Of a DNA stretch of 64,000 nt, positions 25,413 to 34,403 are shown piece after piece (the stretch's first letter is position 1; each line of letters starts with the position of its first letter). A program made the translations under genes and the position numbers. A model generated the notes under the pieces. The model worked only from the letters and a program-made list of their open reading frames with translations. It had not been told where the DNA came from and searched no databases. Source of the stretch: Allorhodoferax sp032337135 (GTDB lineage Bacteria; Pseudomonadota; Gammaproteobacteria; Burkholderiales; Burkholderiaceae_C); NCBI RefSeq assembly GCF_032337135.1, contig NZ_JAVXZZ010000002.1, positions 62,001 to 126,000 of the forward strand. Reading direction: 5' to 3'.

Positions 25413-27419
25413 ATGGAGACATGCATGGCTTCTGTTCCGTTGTGGTCCGCTCGCGGCCGGTTTTTCACTTGGGGTGCGCTCGGCGTGACGCTGGTGCTGG
25501 GCTTGGGCGCCTGCTCGCGCCAAGGTGGTGTGGGCGGTAGTGCGTCGGACGCCTCGCCAACCGTGGTGCAGGCCAATGCCGACATGGCCAAAGGACTGAA
25601 CCTGACCGACCCGCAGGACTTCGAGGATGCCAAGCGCGGCTTCATCGCCAAGCCCTCGGGCCAGATCAAGTCTTCCGACGGCACTGTGCTGAAGGACTTC
25701 GACGTCTACGCCTTCCTGGAAGGCGCTCCTGCCGACACCGTGAACCCCAGCCTGTGGCGCCATGCCCAGCTCAATGCGCAGGTGGGCCTGTTCAAGGTGA
25801 CCGACGGTGTGTACCAGCTGCGCGGCTTCGACATTGCCAACATGACCCTGATCGAAGGCAAGACCGGCTTCATCGTGGTCGACCCGCTCTCCAGCAAGGA
25901 GTCAAGCTCCTATGCATTGGAGTTCGCCCGCAAGCACCTGGGCAACAAGCCGGTCACGGGCCTGGTCATGACCCATGCCCATGCGGACCACTTCGGTGGA
26001 GCCCTGGGCGTGATCACCGGTGAAGAGGTGCAGTCCCGCAAGGTTCCGGTGGTGGCGTCCTACGGCTTCATGGAAGAGGCCACCAGCGAGAACATCATGG
26101 TCGGTACCGCCATGGGGCGTCGCTCCATGTACCAGTTCGGCAAGGACCTGCCGCGCTCGCCCAAGGGCAATGTGGACACCGGTCTGGGCAAGGATGTGGT
26201 GTACGGGCAGATCGGCATCCTGCCGCCGAACTGGATCATCGTGAAGTCGCAGCAGCCGATGCAGATCGACGGCGTGGACTTCGTGTTCCACAACGTGCCC
26301 GGTGCCGAGTGCCCGGCCGAGCTCACCTTCAGCATTCCGGCCAAGAAGCTCTACAACGGGGCCGAGAACCTGGCCCAGACCATGCACAACCTGCTGCCCA
26401 TCCGCGGTGCCAAGGTGCGTGATGCGCTCCTGTGGTCGAAGTACCTGCAGAACGCGCTCGACGATCTGGGCGACACCGAGATCTACATCGCCCAGCACAA
26501 CCAGCCGATCTGGGGCAACCAGCGCATCCGCGAGTTCATCACCGTGCAGCGCGACGTGTACAAGTACACCCACGACCAGACTGTGCGCCTGATGAACAAC
26601 GGACTGACCCCGCGCGAGATTGCCGACAGGATCCAGTTGCCCGAGTCGCTGTCCAAGCACCTCGGGGCCCGTGGCTACTATGGCGACCTGCGCCACAACG
26701 TGAAGGCGGTGTACCAGTTCTACCTGGGCTTCTACGACGGCAACCCCGCCAACCTGAACCCGCTGCCCCCGACGGAGTCCGGCAAGCGCTACATGGAACT
26801 CATCGGTGCCGACAAGGCCGTGAGCGCCGCGCAGACCGCCTTCGACAAGGGTGACTTCCGCTGGGCCGCCGAGTTGCTGAACCACGTGGTCATGGCCGAC
26901 AGTGGCAACAATGCGGCCAAGGAGCTGCTGGCCAAGACCTATGAGCAGATGGGCTACATGGCCGAGGCCGCCACCTGGCGCAACGCCTACCTCACCGGTG
27001 CGCAGGAGCTGCGTGCCGGCCCGCCCAAGAAGGGCGTCGACAAGTCCATCCTGTTGGACATGCTGTTGCGTGTGCCTACCGAGCGCTTCCTCGAAGCGAT
27101 GGCCGCCGGACTCAAGGCCGAGGACGCCGTGGGCAAGGACTTCAAGATCAACCTGGTGCTCACCGACACCCAGGAGCAGTACGTGCTGTGGATCGAGAAC
27201 GCCGTGCTGCACTTCAGGAAAGGGTCACCGGCTGCCGATGCCAATGCCACGTTGAGCCTGACGCGCAGCATCCTGGTCAAGATGATTGCCGGGGTTGCCG
27301 GTGTCAAGGACACCATCATGAGTGACGACCTCAAGGTCACCGGCAGCAAGATCGACCTGGTGCGTTTCTTCGGCCTGATCGACAAGCCGCAGGCCAACTT
27401 CCCCATCGTGACGCGCTGA
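25413..27419 (+). CDS. Alkyl sulfatase, SdsA1/BDS1 type metallo-beta-lactamase lipoprotein
   Basis: 668 residues from ATG 25413, nine bases after a GAGGG ribosome-binding site; ATG 25425 is the alternative. The N terminus has a lipobox VLGLGAC with Cys34, so the enzyme is probably membrane-anchored. The zinc motif THAHADH gives ligands His188, His190, Asp192 and His193, and PGAECPAELTF supplies the acidic ligands typical of type III alkyl sulfatases. The C-terminal 130 residues are an SCP2-like alkyl-chain binding domain. It should release sulfate from alkyl sulfates such as dodecyl sulfate, feeding fatty alcohol to beta-oxidation. Confidence 0.92.
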   Translation: METCMASVPLWSARGRFFTWGALGVTLVLGLGACSRQGGVGGSASDASPTVVQANADMAKGLNLTDPQDFEDAKRGFIAKPSGQIKSSDGTVLKDFDVYAFLEGAPADTVNPSLWRHAQLNAQVGLFKVTDGVYQLRGFDIANMTLIEGKTGFIVVDPLSSKESSSYALEFARKHLGNKPVTGLVMTHAHADHFGGALGVITGEEVQSRKVPVVASYGFMEEATSENIMVGTAMGRRSMYQFGKDLPRSPKGNVDTGLGKDVVYGQIGILPPNWIIVKSQQPMQIDGVDFVFHNVPGAECPAELTFSIPAKKLYNGAENLAQTMHNLLPIRGAKVRDALLWSKYLQNALDDLGDTEIYIAQHNQPIWGNQRIREFITVQRDVYKYTHDQTVRLMNNGLTPREIADRIQLPESLSKHLGARGYYGDLRHNVKAVYQFYLGFYDGNPANLNPLPPTESGKRYMELIGADKAVSAAQTAFDKGDFRWAAELLNHVVMADSGNNAAKELLAKTYEQMGYMAEAATWRNAYLTGAQELRAGPPKKGVDKSILLDMLLRVPTERFLEAMAAGLKAEDAVGKDFKINLVLTDTQEQYVLWIENAVLHFRKGSPAADANATLSLTRSILVKMIAGVAGVKDTIMSDDLKVTGSKIDLVRFFGLIDKPQANFPIVTR

Positions 27420-27432
27420 TCTGCTGACCCGC

Positions 27433-27457
27433 CGGGCTGGGGCGCCGCCCCGGCCCG
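27433..27457 (+). other. GC-rich hairpin after the sulfatase gene
   Basis: CGGGCTGGGGC / GCCCCGGCCCG with a GCC loop, 11 pairs including one G-U. No T run follows, so it is a poor terminator; it may protect the 3' end of the sulfatase mRNA. Confidence 0.5.
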
Positions 27458-27482
27458 CGTCTGCCTCTCCTTAGGACCCAAT

Positions 27483-28058
27483 ATGTCGATTTGCATTCGG
27501 CGCCGCCAGGCGCTGGGGATGGCCTGCGCCACGTTTTTGGCACAGACCGCGTGGGCGGCTGAACCGGCGCCTGCCGTCGCGGTGGTGGTGGGAAAGACGC
27601 TGCGTCTGGTGGCCAGCGGTTACCGCTACAAGGGACCGTTCAAGGTCAACCTGATCGAGCTGTATGCGCAGGACCGCTTTGCCAGCCTGGACGAACTCGC
27701 CCGCCAGGACGGCCCCAAGCGCATTGCGATGACCTTGCAGCAGGAGGTTTCGTCCAACTTCCTGGGCAAGTCACTCACGCGCGGCATCGAGGACAACGTG
27801 GCCAAGGGTGACCTGGCCCCGCTGGTACCGGCACTGGTGCGCATGGGCGAGCTCTTCAACGAGTACAAGTCGCTGGCATCGGGCAGCAAGGTCCTCATCG
27901 ACTTCGTACCCGGCACCGGCACGGTCATCACCATCAACGGCGTGCAGGCCGGCGAGCCTTTCAGGGAGCCCACGCTGTTCCGCGCCATCCTGTCCATCTG
28001 GCTCGGGCCCGTGCCGGTCGATTTCCGTCTCAAGGACACCCTGTTGGGGGTCCGGTAG
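27483..28058 (+). CDS. Secreted chalcone isomerase-like protein, first of two
   Basis: 191 residues. Signal peptide ends at TAWA before AEPAPAVAVV. The body has the chalcone-isomerase-like layout (LRLVASGYRYKGPFKVNLIELY, then a VSSNFLGKSLTRGIEDN helix and a terminal FRAILSIWLG). In bacteria this family is mostly of unknown function and is expected in the periplasm. It lies 63 bases after the sulfatase gene and 35 bases before a paralogue, probably one operon. Confidence 0.72.
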   Translation: MSICIRRRQALGMACATFLAQTAWAAEPAPAVAVVVGKTLRLVASGYRYKGPFKVNLIELYAQDRFASLDELARQDGPKRIAMTLQQEVSSNFLGKSLTRGIEDNVAKGDLAPLVPALVRMGELFNEYKSLASGSKVLIDFVPGTGTVITINGVQAGEPFREPTLFRAILSIWLGPVPVDFRLKDTLLGVR

Positions 28059-28093
28059 ACACCGCCAATCCATCAATACGAAGAGGTATTCCC

Positions 28094-28681
28094 ATGACAG
28101 CACGCATATTTCGCCCGTTCATTGCCTTTGCCAGCGCCGTGGCGTTGGCCCTGCCGGCTACCGCGTTGGAGGTCGGTGGTGTGCGCTTCGACGACGTGCA
28201 GACCGTGGCTGGCAAGACCCTGCAGCTCAATGGCGCGGCCATGCGCCAGATCCTGGTGATCAAGTTCTTCGCCATCGGCCTGTATGTGGAGAAGAAATCC
28301 ACAAACGCGGCCGACATCCTGGCGGCCACCGGCCCGCGTCGGGTGCAGATCCACCTGCAGCGCGAGACCAGCAGTGATGAGCTGGGCCAGGCCTTCGTGA
28401 CGGCCATGAACAAGAACAACAGCAAGGAGGAGAAGGGCAAGGTCGTTGCCCAGACCACCGCCTTCGGCGAGATCTTCGCCAACCTCGGAACCCTGAAGAA
28501 GGGTGACGTGATGACGCTGGACTGGGTGCCGGGCAAAGGCACGGTGGCCAGCCTCAACGGCAAGCCCATCGGCGAGCCGCTGCCCGACATTGCCTTCCAC
28601 AACGCCGTGCTGCGCATCTGGCTGGGTGACGCACCCGCCCAGGCCAACATGAAGCCCGCCCTGCTTGGGGAGAAGGGCTGA
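28094..28681 (+). CDS. Secreted chalcone isomerase-like protein, second of two
   Basis: 195 residues with a signal peptide ending at ALA/TALEVGG. It matches the bacterial chalcone isomerase-like family better than its neighbour: GVRFDDVQTVAGKTLQLNGA, the KFFAIGLYV strand and FHNAVLRIWLGDAP near the end. The same final motif occurs in the upstream gene, so the two are paralogues from tandem duplication with strong divergence. No enzyme activity can be assumed; homologues are often linked to lipid genes, which fits the wax ester synthase next door. Confidence 0.82.
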   Translation: MTARIFRPFIAFASAVALALPATALEVGGVRFDDVQTVAGKTLQLNGAAMRQILVIKFFAIGLYVEKKSTNAADILAATGPRRVQIHLQRETSSDELGQAFVTAMNKNNSKEEKGKVVAQTTAFGEIFANLGTLKKGDVMTLDWVPGKGTVASLNGKPIGEPLPDIAFHNAVLRIWLGDAPAQANMKPALLGEKG

Positions 28682-28801
28682 AGCGTCGAGCGCTCCAGGG
28701 CCAACTGCTGCGTCGGATCATCCGTATCGGTCCGGCTTGGTGCAAACCCTAGGCGCTGGCGGCTGCCCATGCCACACCGATGCGCTGCCGGGAGGGTACA
28801 T

Positions 28802-28829
28802 TTGACCCTGGCTAGCCTGTTGGTATGCA
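28802..28829 (+). promoter_or_regulatory. Probable sigma-70 promoter of the wax ester synthase gene
   Basis: TTGACC (28802-28807), 16-base spacer, TATGCA (28824-28829). Transcription would start near 28836, giving a short leader that carries an AGGAAGG ribosome-binding site before ATG 28855. Confidence 0.5.
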
Positions 28830-28854
28830 TTGTTCCTAGGAAGGTACCGAATCC

Positions 28855-30477
28855 ATGTCTTCTACCCGCCTCAACCCCCTGGACGCCGCCTGGATCTTCA
28901 CCGAGTCGCGCGCCACCCCGAACCACGTGGGGGGGCTGCTGCAGTTCAAGCTGCCGCCCAATGCACCGCAGGACTTCATGCGCCAGCTCATGGCCGAGTT
29001 CCGCAGCCACCGTAAGTTCACGGCGCCGTGGAACCGCAAGCTCAAGTACGCCTTCAACTTCAACCCGGTGGCCGAGTGGGTGGAAGACCGCCACATTGAC
29101 CTTGAGTACCACGTGCGCCATGCGGCGCTGCCCTGGCCCGGTGGTGAGCGCGAGCTCGGTGAACTCGTTGGGCGCCTGCAGAGCACGCCCCTCGACCTGA
29201 GTCGTCCCCCATGGGAGTGCACCATCATCGAAGGCCTGGAAGGCGGGCGCTTTGCGCTGTTCATCAAGATGCACCACTCGCTCATCGATGGTGTTTCCGG
29301 GGTCAAGCTGCTGCAGCGCTCGATGGCCTTCACGGCCAAGGACAGTCTGGATCTGCCGCCGTTCTGGGCTTCCGGCAAGCCCAGCAACAAGGCACATCAA
29401 CATGCCCAGGCCCATGAGGCCCTGCTGCCCACCTTTGCCCATGCGGTGACAGGTGCCTTCGAGGAAATCACCATGCAGGCCAAGACCGCGCCGCAGCTGG
29501 TGGCCGCCTTCAGCAAGATGGCCAAGAGCGCCATGGAAGGTGGCGACACCATGATGGTGCCCTTCGATGCCCCGCAGTCCGTGCTCAATGGGCGCGTGCG
29601 CGAAAAGCGCCGTTTTGCCACCCAGCGCTTCGAGATGGAGCGCCTGCGTGCCGTGGCCCAGGCCGCCGACTGCACCCTGAACGACGTGGTGCTGGCGATC
29701 TGCGGTGGCGCGCTGCGCCGCTTCCTGAGCGAGCGCAATGCGCTGCCGCACAAGCCGCTCACGGCCGGCATACCGATGTCGGTGCGGCCCAAGGATGACG
29801 AGGGCCAGGGCAACGCCATCAGCTTCATCATCTCCACACTGGGGACTGACATCGCCGACCCGGTCAAGCGCCTGGAGGCGATCCGCAAGTCGGTGGGGCA
29901 CGCCAAGGAGCATGTGCAGAGCCTGCCGCGCCAGGCCATGATGCAGTACACCGTGCTGCTGATGGCGCCCACCATCCTGACCCTGCTCACGGGCATCGGC
30001 GGGCGCATGCGGCCGATGTTCAACATCACCATCTCCAACGTGCCCGGGCCGGACAAGCCGCTGTACTTCCGCGGCGCCGAACTGCTGGCAACCTACCCGG
30101 CCTCCATCGTCACCCATGGCCAGGCCGTCAACATCACTTGCCAGAGCTACGCGGGCTACATGAATTTCGGCTACACCGGCTGCCACTCCTCGGTACCGGG
30201 GATCCAGAAGCTGGCGGTCTACACCGGCGAGGCCTTGCGCGAACTCGAAGAGGCGGTGTTGCCGAAGGGAAAGACCCGCAGCAACGTGGTCCAGCTCAAG
30301 GCAGCGCGCAAGCCCGCGGCAAAGAAGGCTCCGGCACCTGTACAGCCAGCCGCCACGGTGGCCGATGCCCCCAAGACCCCGGCCCGAACGAAGGCGGCAG
30401 GGGCCGCCAAGGGCGCGGTGACCAAGGCGGCTGCAGCGGCCTCCGCCGAGCCCCGGCCCAAGCGCCAGAAGAAATGA
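28855..30477 (+). CDS. Wax ester synthase / acyl-CoA:diacylglycerol acyltransferase
   Basis: 540 residues. The catalytic HHxxxDG motif is HHSLIDG at residues 140-146 in the N-terminal WS/DGAT domain; the second domain contains NVPGPDKPLY and ends at about 470. The enzyme makes wax esters and triacylglycerol from acyl-CoA at the inner face of the membrane. A 60-residue tail rich in Ala, Lys and Pro (about 480-540) is an add-on that could contact membranes or DNA-like polyanions. With phaR elsewhere in the window it indicates storage-lipid capacity. Confidence 0.95.
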   Translation: MSSTRLNPLDAAWIFTESRATPNHVGGLLQFKLPPNAPQDFMRQLMAEFRSHRKFTAPWNRKLKYAFNFNPVAEWVEDRHIDLEYHVRHAALPWPGGERELGELVGRLQSTPLDLSRPPWECTIIEGLEGGRFALFIKMHHSLIDGVSGVKLLQRSMAFTAKDSLDLPPFWASGKPSNKAHQHAQAHEALLPTFAHAVTGAFEEITMQAKTAPQLVAAFSKMAKSAMEGGDTMMVPFDAPQSVLNGRVREKRRFATQRFEMERLRAVAQAADCTLNDVVLAICGGALRRFLSERNALPHKPLTAGIPMSVRPKDDEGQGNAISFIISTLGTDIADPVKRLEAIRKSVGHAKEHVQSLPRQAMMQYTVLLMAPTILTLLTGIGGRMRPMFNITISNVPGPDKPLYFRGAELLATYPASIVTHGQAVNITCQSYAGYMNFGYTGCHSSVPGIQKLAVYTGEALRELEEAVLPKGKTRSNVVQLKAARKPAAKKAPAPVQPAATVADAPKTPARTKAAGAAKGAVTKAAAAASAEPRPKRQKK

Positions 30478-30502
30478 AAAAGCGGGCTGAAGCCCGCTTT
30501 TT
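30477..30502. terminator. Bidirectional terminator between convergent genes
   Basis: Perfect 12-bp palindrome AAAAAGCGGGCT / AGCCCGCTTTTT with a GA loop. It begins at the last base of the wax ester synthase stop codon and works in both directions because of its A and T flanks. Confidence 0.92.
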
Positions 30503-30511
30503 CATTGCGTG

Positions 30512-30536
30512 AGCCGCTACCGATTTCGTAGCGGCT
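30512..30536. other. Second hairpin in the convergent junction
   Basis: Nine-base-pair stem AGCCGCTAC / GTAGCGGCT with loop CGATTTC, six bases before the DUF4337 gene ends. No T run; perhaps an RNA stabiliser or a relic of the dispersed repeat. Confidence 0.55.
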
Positions 30537-30542
30537 GGGGCC

Positions 30543-31151
30543 TCAGATGTGCATCAGGGCCAGCACGCCAATGGCCACGCCGCTGCCGCCGGCCAGGAAC
30601 ATGCCCCATTCGAGCCACTTCTTCTTGGTCAGCAGGGCAATGGCGGCCAGGGCGATGGAAATCTGCAGCACGGTGGTGGCCTGGGCCCAGCGGTGGTGCA
30701 GGTGCATCTGCTCGTCGCTCTTGTGGTCCCACTCGGTGGCCTCGGCTTCCAGGCCATCGGCCTTTTCCTTGATTTCGCCCTTTTCCTTCTCGTAGCGGTC
30801 GACCTTGGCCTGGTACTTGGCCTTGTCGTCTTCCTTGCTGGCCAGGTCGCGGCTCATTTCGGCCAGCGCCTGCTTGGTGCTCTTGGCCTGGAAGTAGTTC
30901 CACTGGTTCGACGCCTCGGTCTTCTTGATGGCGGCGTTGTTCTTGTACAGGCCGGCATTGGCCTGGGTGGCGCCACCCATGTAGCCGAACAGGGCACCCA
31001 CGGTGGCAATGATGGCGGTGAACAGGGCGATCTGGTTGGTCATGCCCTTGTGCTCGTCGCCGCCGTGGTCGCCATGGCCGTGGCCGCCTTGCTGGGCGTG
31101 CTCCAGTTCGTGGTCGTGCGGGCCGTGTACGTGAAAACCGTGTCCAGACAT
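30543..31151 (-). CDS. DUF4337 membrane protein with histidine-rich head
   Basis: 202 residues. The first 36 are strikingly rich in histidine, glycine and acidic residues (15 or so His), suggesting metal binding. Two hydrophobic helices (about 42-62 and 162-198) flank a charged, coiled-coil middle (about 70-150, KYQAKVDRYEKEKGEIKEKAD). This is the DUF4337 pattern; function unknown. It starts six bases after folA ends, so it is co-transcribed with it. Confidence 0.82.
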   Translation of the reverse strand: MSGHGFHVHGPHDHELEHAQQGGHGHGDHGGDEHKGMTNQIALFTAIIATVGALFGYMGGATQANAGLYKNNAAIKKTEASNQWNYFQAKSTKQALAEMSRDLASKEDDKAKYQAKVDRYEKEKGEIKEKADGLEAEATEWDHKSDEQMHLHHRWAQATTVLQISIALAAIALLTKKKWLEWGMFLAGGSGVAIGVLALMHI

Positions 31152-31157
31152 GGGGGA

Positions 31158-31673
31158 TCAAACTCCTGTGTTGCGTTGGTAGGTAACAAAACTGTAGGCC
31201 AGCCCGGTGTCATTCACGTGACGTTCACGTGCGACTTCGGTCCAGGCTGGCCCTAAGGTGGGGGCGAAAGCGTCCCCTTCAAATGCCTTTTCGATCTCGG
31301 TCACCACGGCGGTGCTGGCCAGCGGCTCGGCCAGGGCGTAGAGCTGGGCGCCGCCGATCACCCACACGTCCGGGGCTTGCTCGCAAAGTTGTAGCGCCTT
31401 GCGCAAATCCTGCGCGGGCAAAGCACCGTTTTCACTCCAATTCGCTTGCCGGGTGACGACGATGTTGCTGCGCCCAGGCAGGGGGCGGAAGCGCGGTGGC
31501 AAGGAATCCCAAGTCTTGCGGCCCATGATGACCGGGCAGCCCAGGGTGGTGCGCTTGAAGTGCGCCAGGTCTTCGGGCAGGTGCCAGGGCAGGGTGCCGT
31601 TGGTGCCGATGACGCCATTGGCGGCGCGGGCGTAGATGAGGTGCAGGCGGGGCAGGGTGGTGGGGTGGTGCAT
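31158..31673 (-). CDS. folA: Dihydrofolate reductase
   Basis: 171 residues from ATG 31673; a longer frame to 31748 overlaps the neighbouring gene and is rejected. It reduces dihydrofolate with NADPH. Motifs LIYARAANGVIGTNGTLPWHLPEDL (active-site acidic residue), MGRKTWDSLP and WVIGGAQLYALA are clear. It lies downstream of thyA on the same strand with two genes between, and is probably in the same long leftward transcription unit. Length is normal for chromosomal DHFR. Confidence 0.96.
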   Translation of the reverse strand: MHHPTTLPRLHLIYARAANGVIGTNGTLPWHLPEDLAHFKRTTLGCPVIMGRKTWDSLPPRFRPLPGRSNIVVTRQANWSENGALPAQDLRKALQLCEQAPDVWVIGGAQLYALAEPLASTAVVTEIEKAFEGDAFAPTLGPAWTEVARERHVNDTGLAYSFVTYQRNTGV

Positions 31674-31716
31674 GGGGTGGCGATTATCGCCGCCCCGGGC
31701 CAGCCCCCCGTGTGGG

Positions 31717-32472
31717 TCAGTTCTCCAGCGAAAAGCGTTCGGCGGCACCCGAGGCCTTGAGCGCGCGCAGGCCGCGGTTGAACTGGGCGAGCCAAGCGGC
31801 GCTGTGCGCCGACGACTTCGGGAAGATCACATGCAAGGGGCCGCTGTTGACCGGACGTGGATCGTAGGTGATGCGCTGGCTGACTTCACTCCCCAGGGAC
31901 TGAAGCAGTCGGGTGCCCACGGCGCGCGACAGCACGACGCCCTGGACGCGGCCGGCCAGCAGCTTGCGCAGGTTCTGTTCATCGGAGCCGGTGCGCTGCA
32001 CGTCCAGCGCCTTGCTCTCCTCCAGTTCCCTGAATTTCTCGTCGTAGGTGTAGCCCAGGGTGGCACCGATCGACAGGCCGCGCAGGTCGTTCAGACTGGT
32101 CCAGCGCAGCGGCTTGTCCTTCAGGAAAAAGAGAACCTGTGACTCCACAAACACCGGTTCGCTGAACAGGAACTCCTGTTCCCGCTCCTCCGTGCGGTAC
32201 CAGCCGATCGAGGCGTCGACCCCGCCATTGCGCGCCACATGGTAGGCGCGCGCCCAGGGGTAGAACTCGTAGTGCACGGCTACACCTTCGAGCCGGAAGG
32301 CCTCGGTCACGATGCGCGAGACGAAACCGAAGTGCGGCAGGGTTTCGCCCATGAACGGCGCCCAATCGCCATTGCTGATGCGGATCGTGCGATCCTGCGC
32401 GTGGCTGAGCCCCGGGCCTGTTGCCAGGGCAGTCCACACGAGCAAGCGTCGGCGATTCAGAAGGTTGGACAC
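31717..32472 (-). CDS. Periplasmic solute-binding protein, family 3-like
   Basis: 251 residues. A twin-arginine-like RRRLLVWTALATGPGLSHA leader ends before QDRTIRIS. The body is a type II periplasmic binding fold of the amino acid/polar solute type (NGDWAPFMGE, AFRLEGVAVHYEFYPWARAYHVARNGGVDASIGWYRTEE). No permease or ATPase is adjacent, a common situation for this subfamily of small orphan binding proteins. Ligand unknown. Confidence 0.8.
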   Translation of the reverse strand: MSNLLNRRRLLVWTALATGPGLSHAQDRTIRISNGDWAPFMGETLPHFGFVSRIVTEAFRLEGVAVHYEFYPWARAYHVARNGGVDASIGWYRTEEREQEFLFSEPVFVESQVLFFLKDKPLRWTSLNDLRGLSIGATLGYTYDEKFRELEESKALDVQRTGSDEQNLRKLLAGRVQGVVLSRAVGTRLLQSLGSEVSQRITYDPRPVNSGPLHVIFPKSSAHSAAWLAQFNRGLRALKASGAAERFSLEN

Positions 32473-32573
32473 AGGGTGCTCGTCAGGGTTGTGTTGCCCA
32501 CAGGGAACAGCACACTTGCCGGGTGTGGGCTTTTGCGGGCAAGTTTACCGGCACGTTCTGCCTGTGCGGCGCT

Positions 32574-33476
32574 TCAGGCCTGTCTTGGGCTGGCGCTGGC
32601 GGTTGCCTTGGCAGGCCACAGCACGCTGGCAATGGCGGCCATCACGAACACCATGGCGAGCCAGTCCTGCCAGTGCGGCACTTCGCCGATGATGAAGGTG
32701 GCGCTCAGCGTACCCACCAGGGGAATGGCCATGATGCTCATGGCGCTGGTGGCTGGGGGCAGGTCGCGCGCCATGCCGAACCAGAGCAGTTGCGCCACAC
32801 CATAGTTGATGAGCACGCCGTAGGCCAGGCTCACCCACATGGGCGTGGAAAAACTGGACATCGGCACGGGTGTCTCGAGTGCGAGGGCTAGCACCCACAG
32901 CACCGCTGCCCCCAGCACCAGCATCCACACCGTCACCACCATGGGCGACAAGGTCAGGTGGGCGCGGCGGATCATCACCGTGCCCAGGGCCCAGCAAATG
33001 GCGGCACCGAGCATCCACGCGATCCCCGTGGGGCGACCGCTCAGGCGTTCCAGTTCGTGCCACAGCAAGAGGCCGATGGCCGCAGCGGAACACAGCACGG
33101 CAAGCCGCACGCGCGGCGTGATGCGTTCACCGAAGAACAGCGCACCGATGAGCACCGTGAAGATGGGCATGGTGAAGCCCAGGATGGCGGCCCGGCCCGA
33201 AGCCAGTGCCTGCACACCGAAGATCGACAGCGTGTGCCAACCGAGCACGTTGGGCAGGCCCAGCAGCGCGATCGATGCCCACTCGCTGCCCCGCGGCCAC
33301 ATGCGCTCGCCGCGCCACGCCACATAGGCGAACAGCCAGGCCGCACCGAGCGACATGGTGCTGGCGCGGAAATACAGCGGCGTCATGCCCGAGAGCGACA
33401 ACTTCATCATGGGCCAGTTCACGCCCCACAGGAGCGTCAGCGCCACCAGCGCCCAGGCTTGCTTCCTGTTGATCAT
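32574..33476 (-). CDS. EamA-family (DMT) transporter
   Basis: 300 residues from ATG 33476; the frame reads 112 codons further upstream over thyA but lacks a plausible start there. About ten hydrophobic segments in two EamA repeats, opening KQAWALVALTLLWGVNWPMMKLSLSGM. Substrate unknown; relatives export amino acids or metabolites. It lies 40 bases downstream of thyA. Confidence 0.9.
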   Translation of the reverse strand: MINRKQAWALVALTLLWGVNWPMMKLSLSGMTPLYFRASTMSLGAAWLFAYVAWRGERMWPRGSEWASIALLGLPNVLGWHTLSIFGVQALASGRAAILGFTMPIFTVLIGALFFGERITPRVRLAVLCSAAAIGLLLWHELERLSGRPTGIAWMLGAAICWALGTVMIRRAHLTLSPMVVTVWMLVLGAAVLWVLALALETPVPMSSFSTPMWVSLAYGVLINYGVAQLLWFGMARDLPPATSAMSIMAIPLVGTLSATFIIGEVPHWQDWLAMVFVMAAIASVLWPAKATASASPRQA

Positions 33477-33516
33477 CGGCCGGGTACCCGCGGCGCTTGC
33501 GGGGCAGCGGGCAGCA

Positions 33517-34362
33517 TCAAACGGCGACCGGGGCCTTGATGGCCGCGTGGCTTTCGTAGCCCTGCACCTCGAAGTCTTCGTACTGGTAGTCGAAGATGCT
33601 GTCGGGGCGGCGCTTGATGTGCAGCGTGGGGTAGGCAAAGGGCGTGCGCGCCAGTTGCGTCTGCACCTGCTCGAAATGGTTGCTGTAGATATGGCAGTCG
33701 CCACCGGTCCAGATGAAGTCACCCACATCCAGGTCGCACTGCTGGGCCACCATGTGCGTGAGCAGCGCGTAGGACGCAATGTTGAACGGTACGCCCAGGA
33801 AGATGTCGGCACTGCGCTGGTACAGCTGGCAGCTCAGTTTGCCCTTGCCACCCTCGGTTTCCGCGGGGGCCACGTAGAACTGGAAGAAGGCGTGGCAAGG
33901 CATGAGTGCCATCTTGTTCAGCTCGGCCACGTTCCACGCGCTCACAATGATGCGGCGGCTGTCGGGGTTGGTCTTCAGGGTCTGGATCACCTCGGCGATC
34001 TGGTCAATGTGGCCACCATCGGGTGTGGGCCAGGAGCGCCATTGCACGCCATACACCGGGCCCAGGTCGCCGGTTTCGGGGTCGGCCCACTCGTCCCAGA
34101 TGGTGACGTTGCGCTCCTTGAGCCAGTTGTTGTTGCTGGACCCGGTCAGGAACCACAGCAGTTCCTGGATGATGGAACGCAAGTGCACCTTCTTGGTGGT
34201 GACCAGCGGGAAGCCTTCGTTGAGGTCAAAGCGCATCTGGTAGCCGAACACGCTGCGCGTGCCGGTGCCGGTGCGGTCGCCCTTGGTGACACCCGTGGTG
34301 TACACGTGGCGCATGAAGTCTTCGTACTGGGAGCGGATGGGACGGGCAGCGGTCTGGGTCAT
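33517..34362 (-). CDS. thyA: Thymidylate synthase
   Basis: 281 residues from ATG 34362 (ATG 34371 would add three). Makes dTMP from dUMP using methylene-tetrahydrofolate, whose product dihydrofolate is recycled by the nearby folA. Catalytic Cys156 lies in MALMPCHAFFQFY; other motifs are GDRTGTGT, ELLWFLTGS and RSADIFLGVPFNIASYALLTHM. Slightly longer than E. coli ThyA because of an N-terminal extension and a short insert around PAETEGGKGK. Confidence 0.97.
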   Translation of the reverse strand: MTQTAARPIRSQYEDFMRHVYTTGVTKGDRTGTGTRSVFGYQMRFDLNEGFPLVTTKKVHLRSIIQELLWFLTGSSNNNWLKERNVTIWDEWADPETGDLGPVYGVQWRSWPTPDGGHIDQIAEVIQTLKTNPDSRRIIVSAWNVAELNKMALMPCHAFFQFYVAPAETEGGKGKLSCQLYQRSADIFLGVPFNIASYALLTHMVAQQCDLDVGDFIWTGGDCHIYSNHFEQVQTQLARTPFAYPTLHIKRRPDSIFDYQYEDFEVQGYESHAAIKAPVAV

Positions 34363-34403
34363 GGGGCGCATTATCCGAGATAGTCGCTGCCGCCCCGGCG
34401 GCA

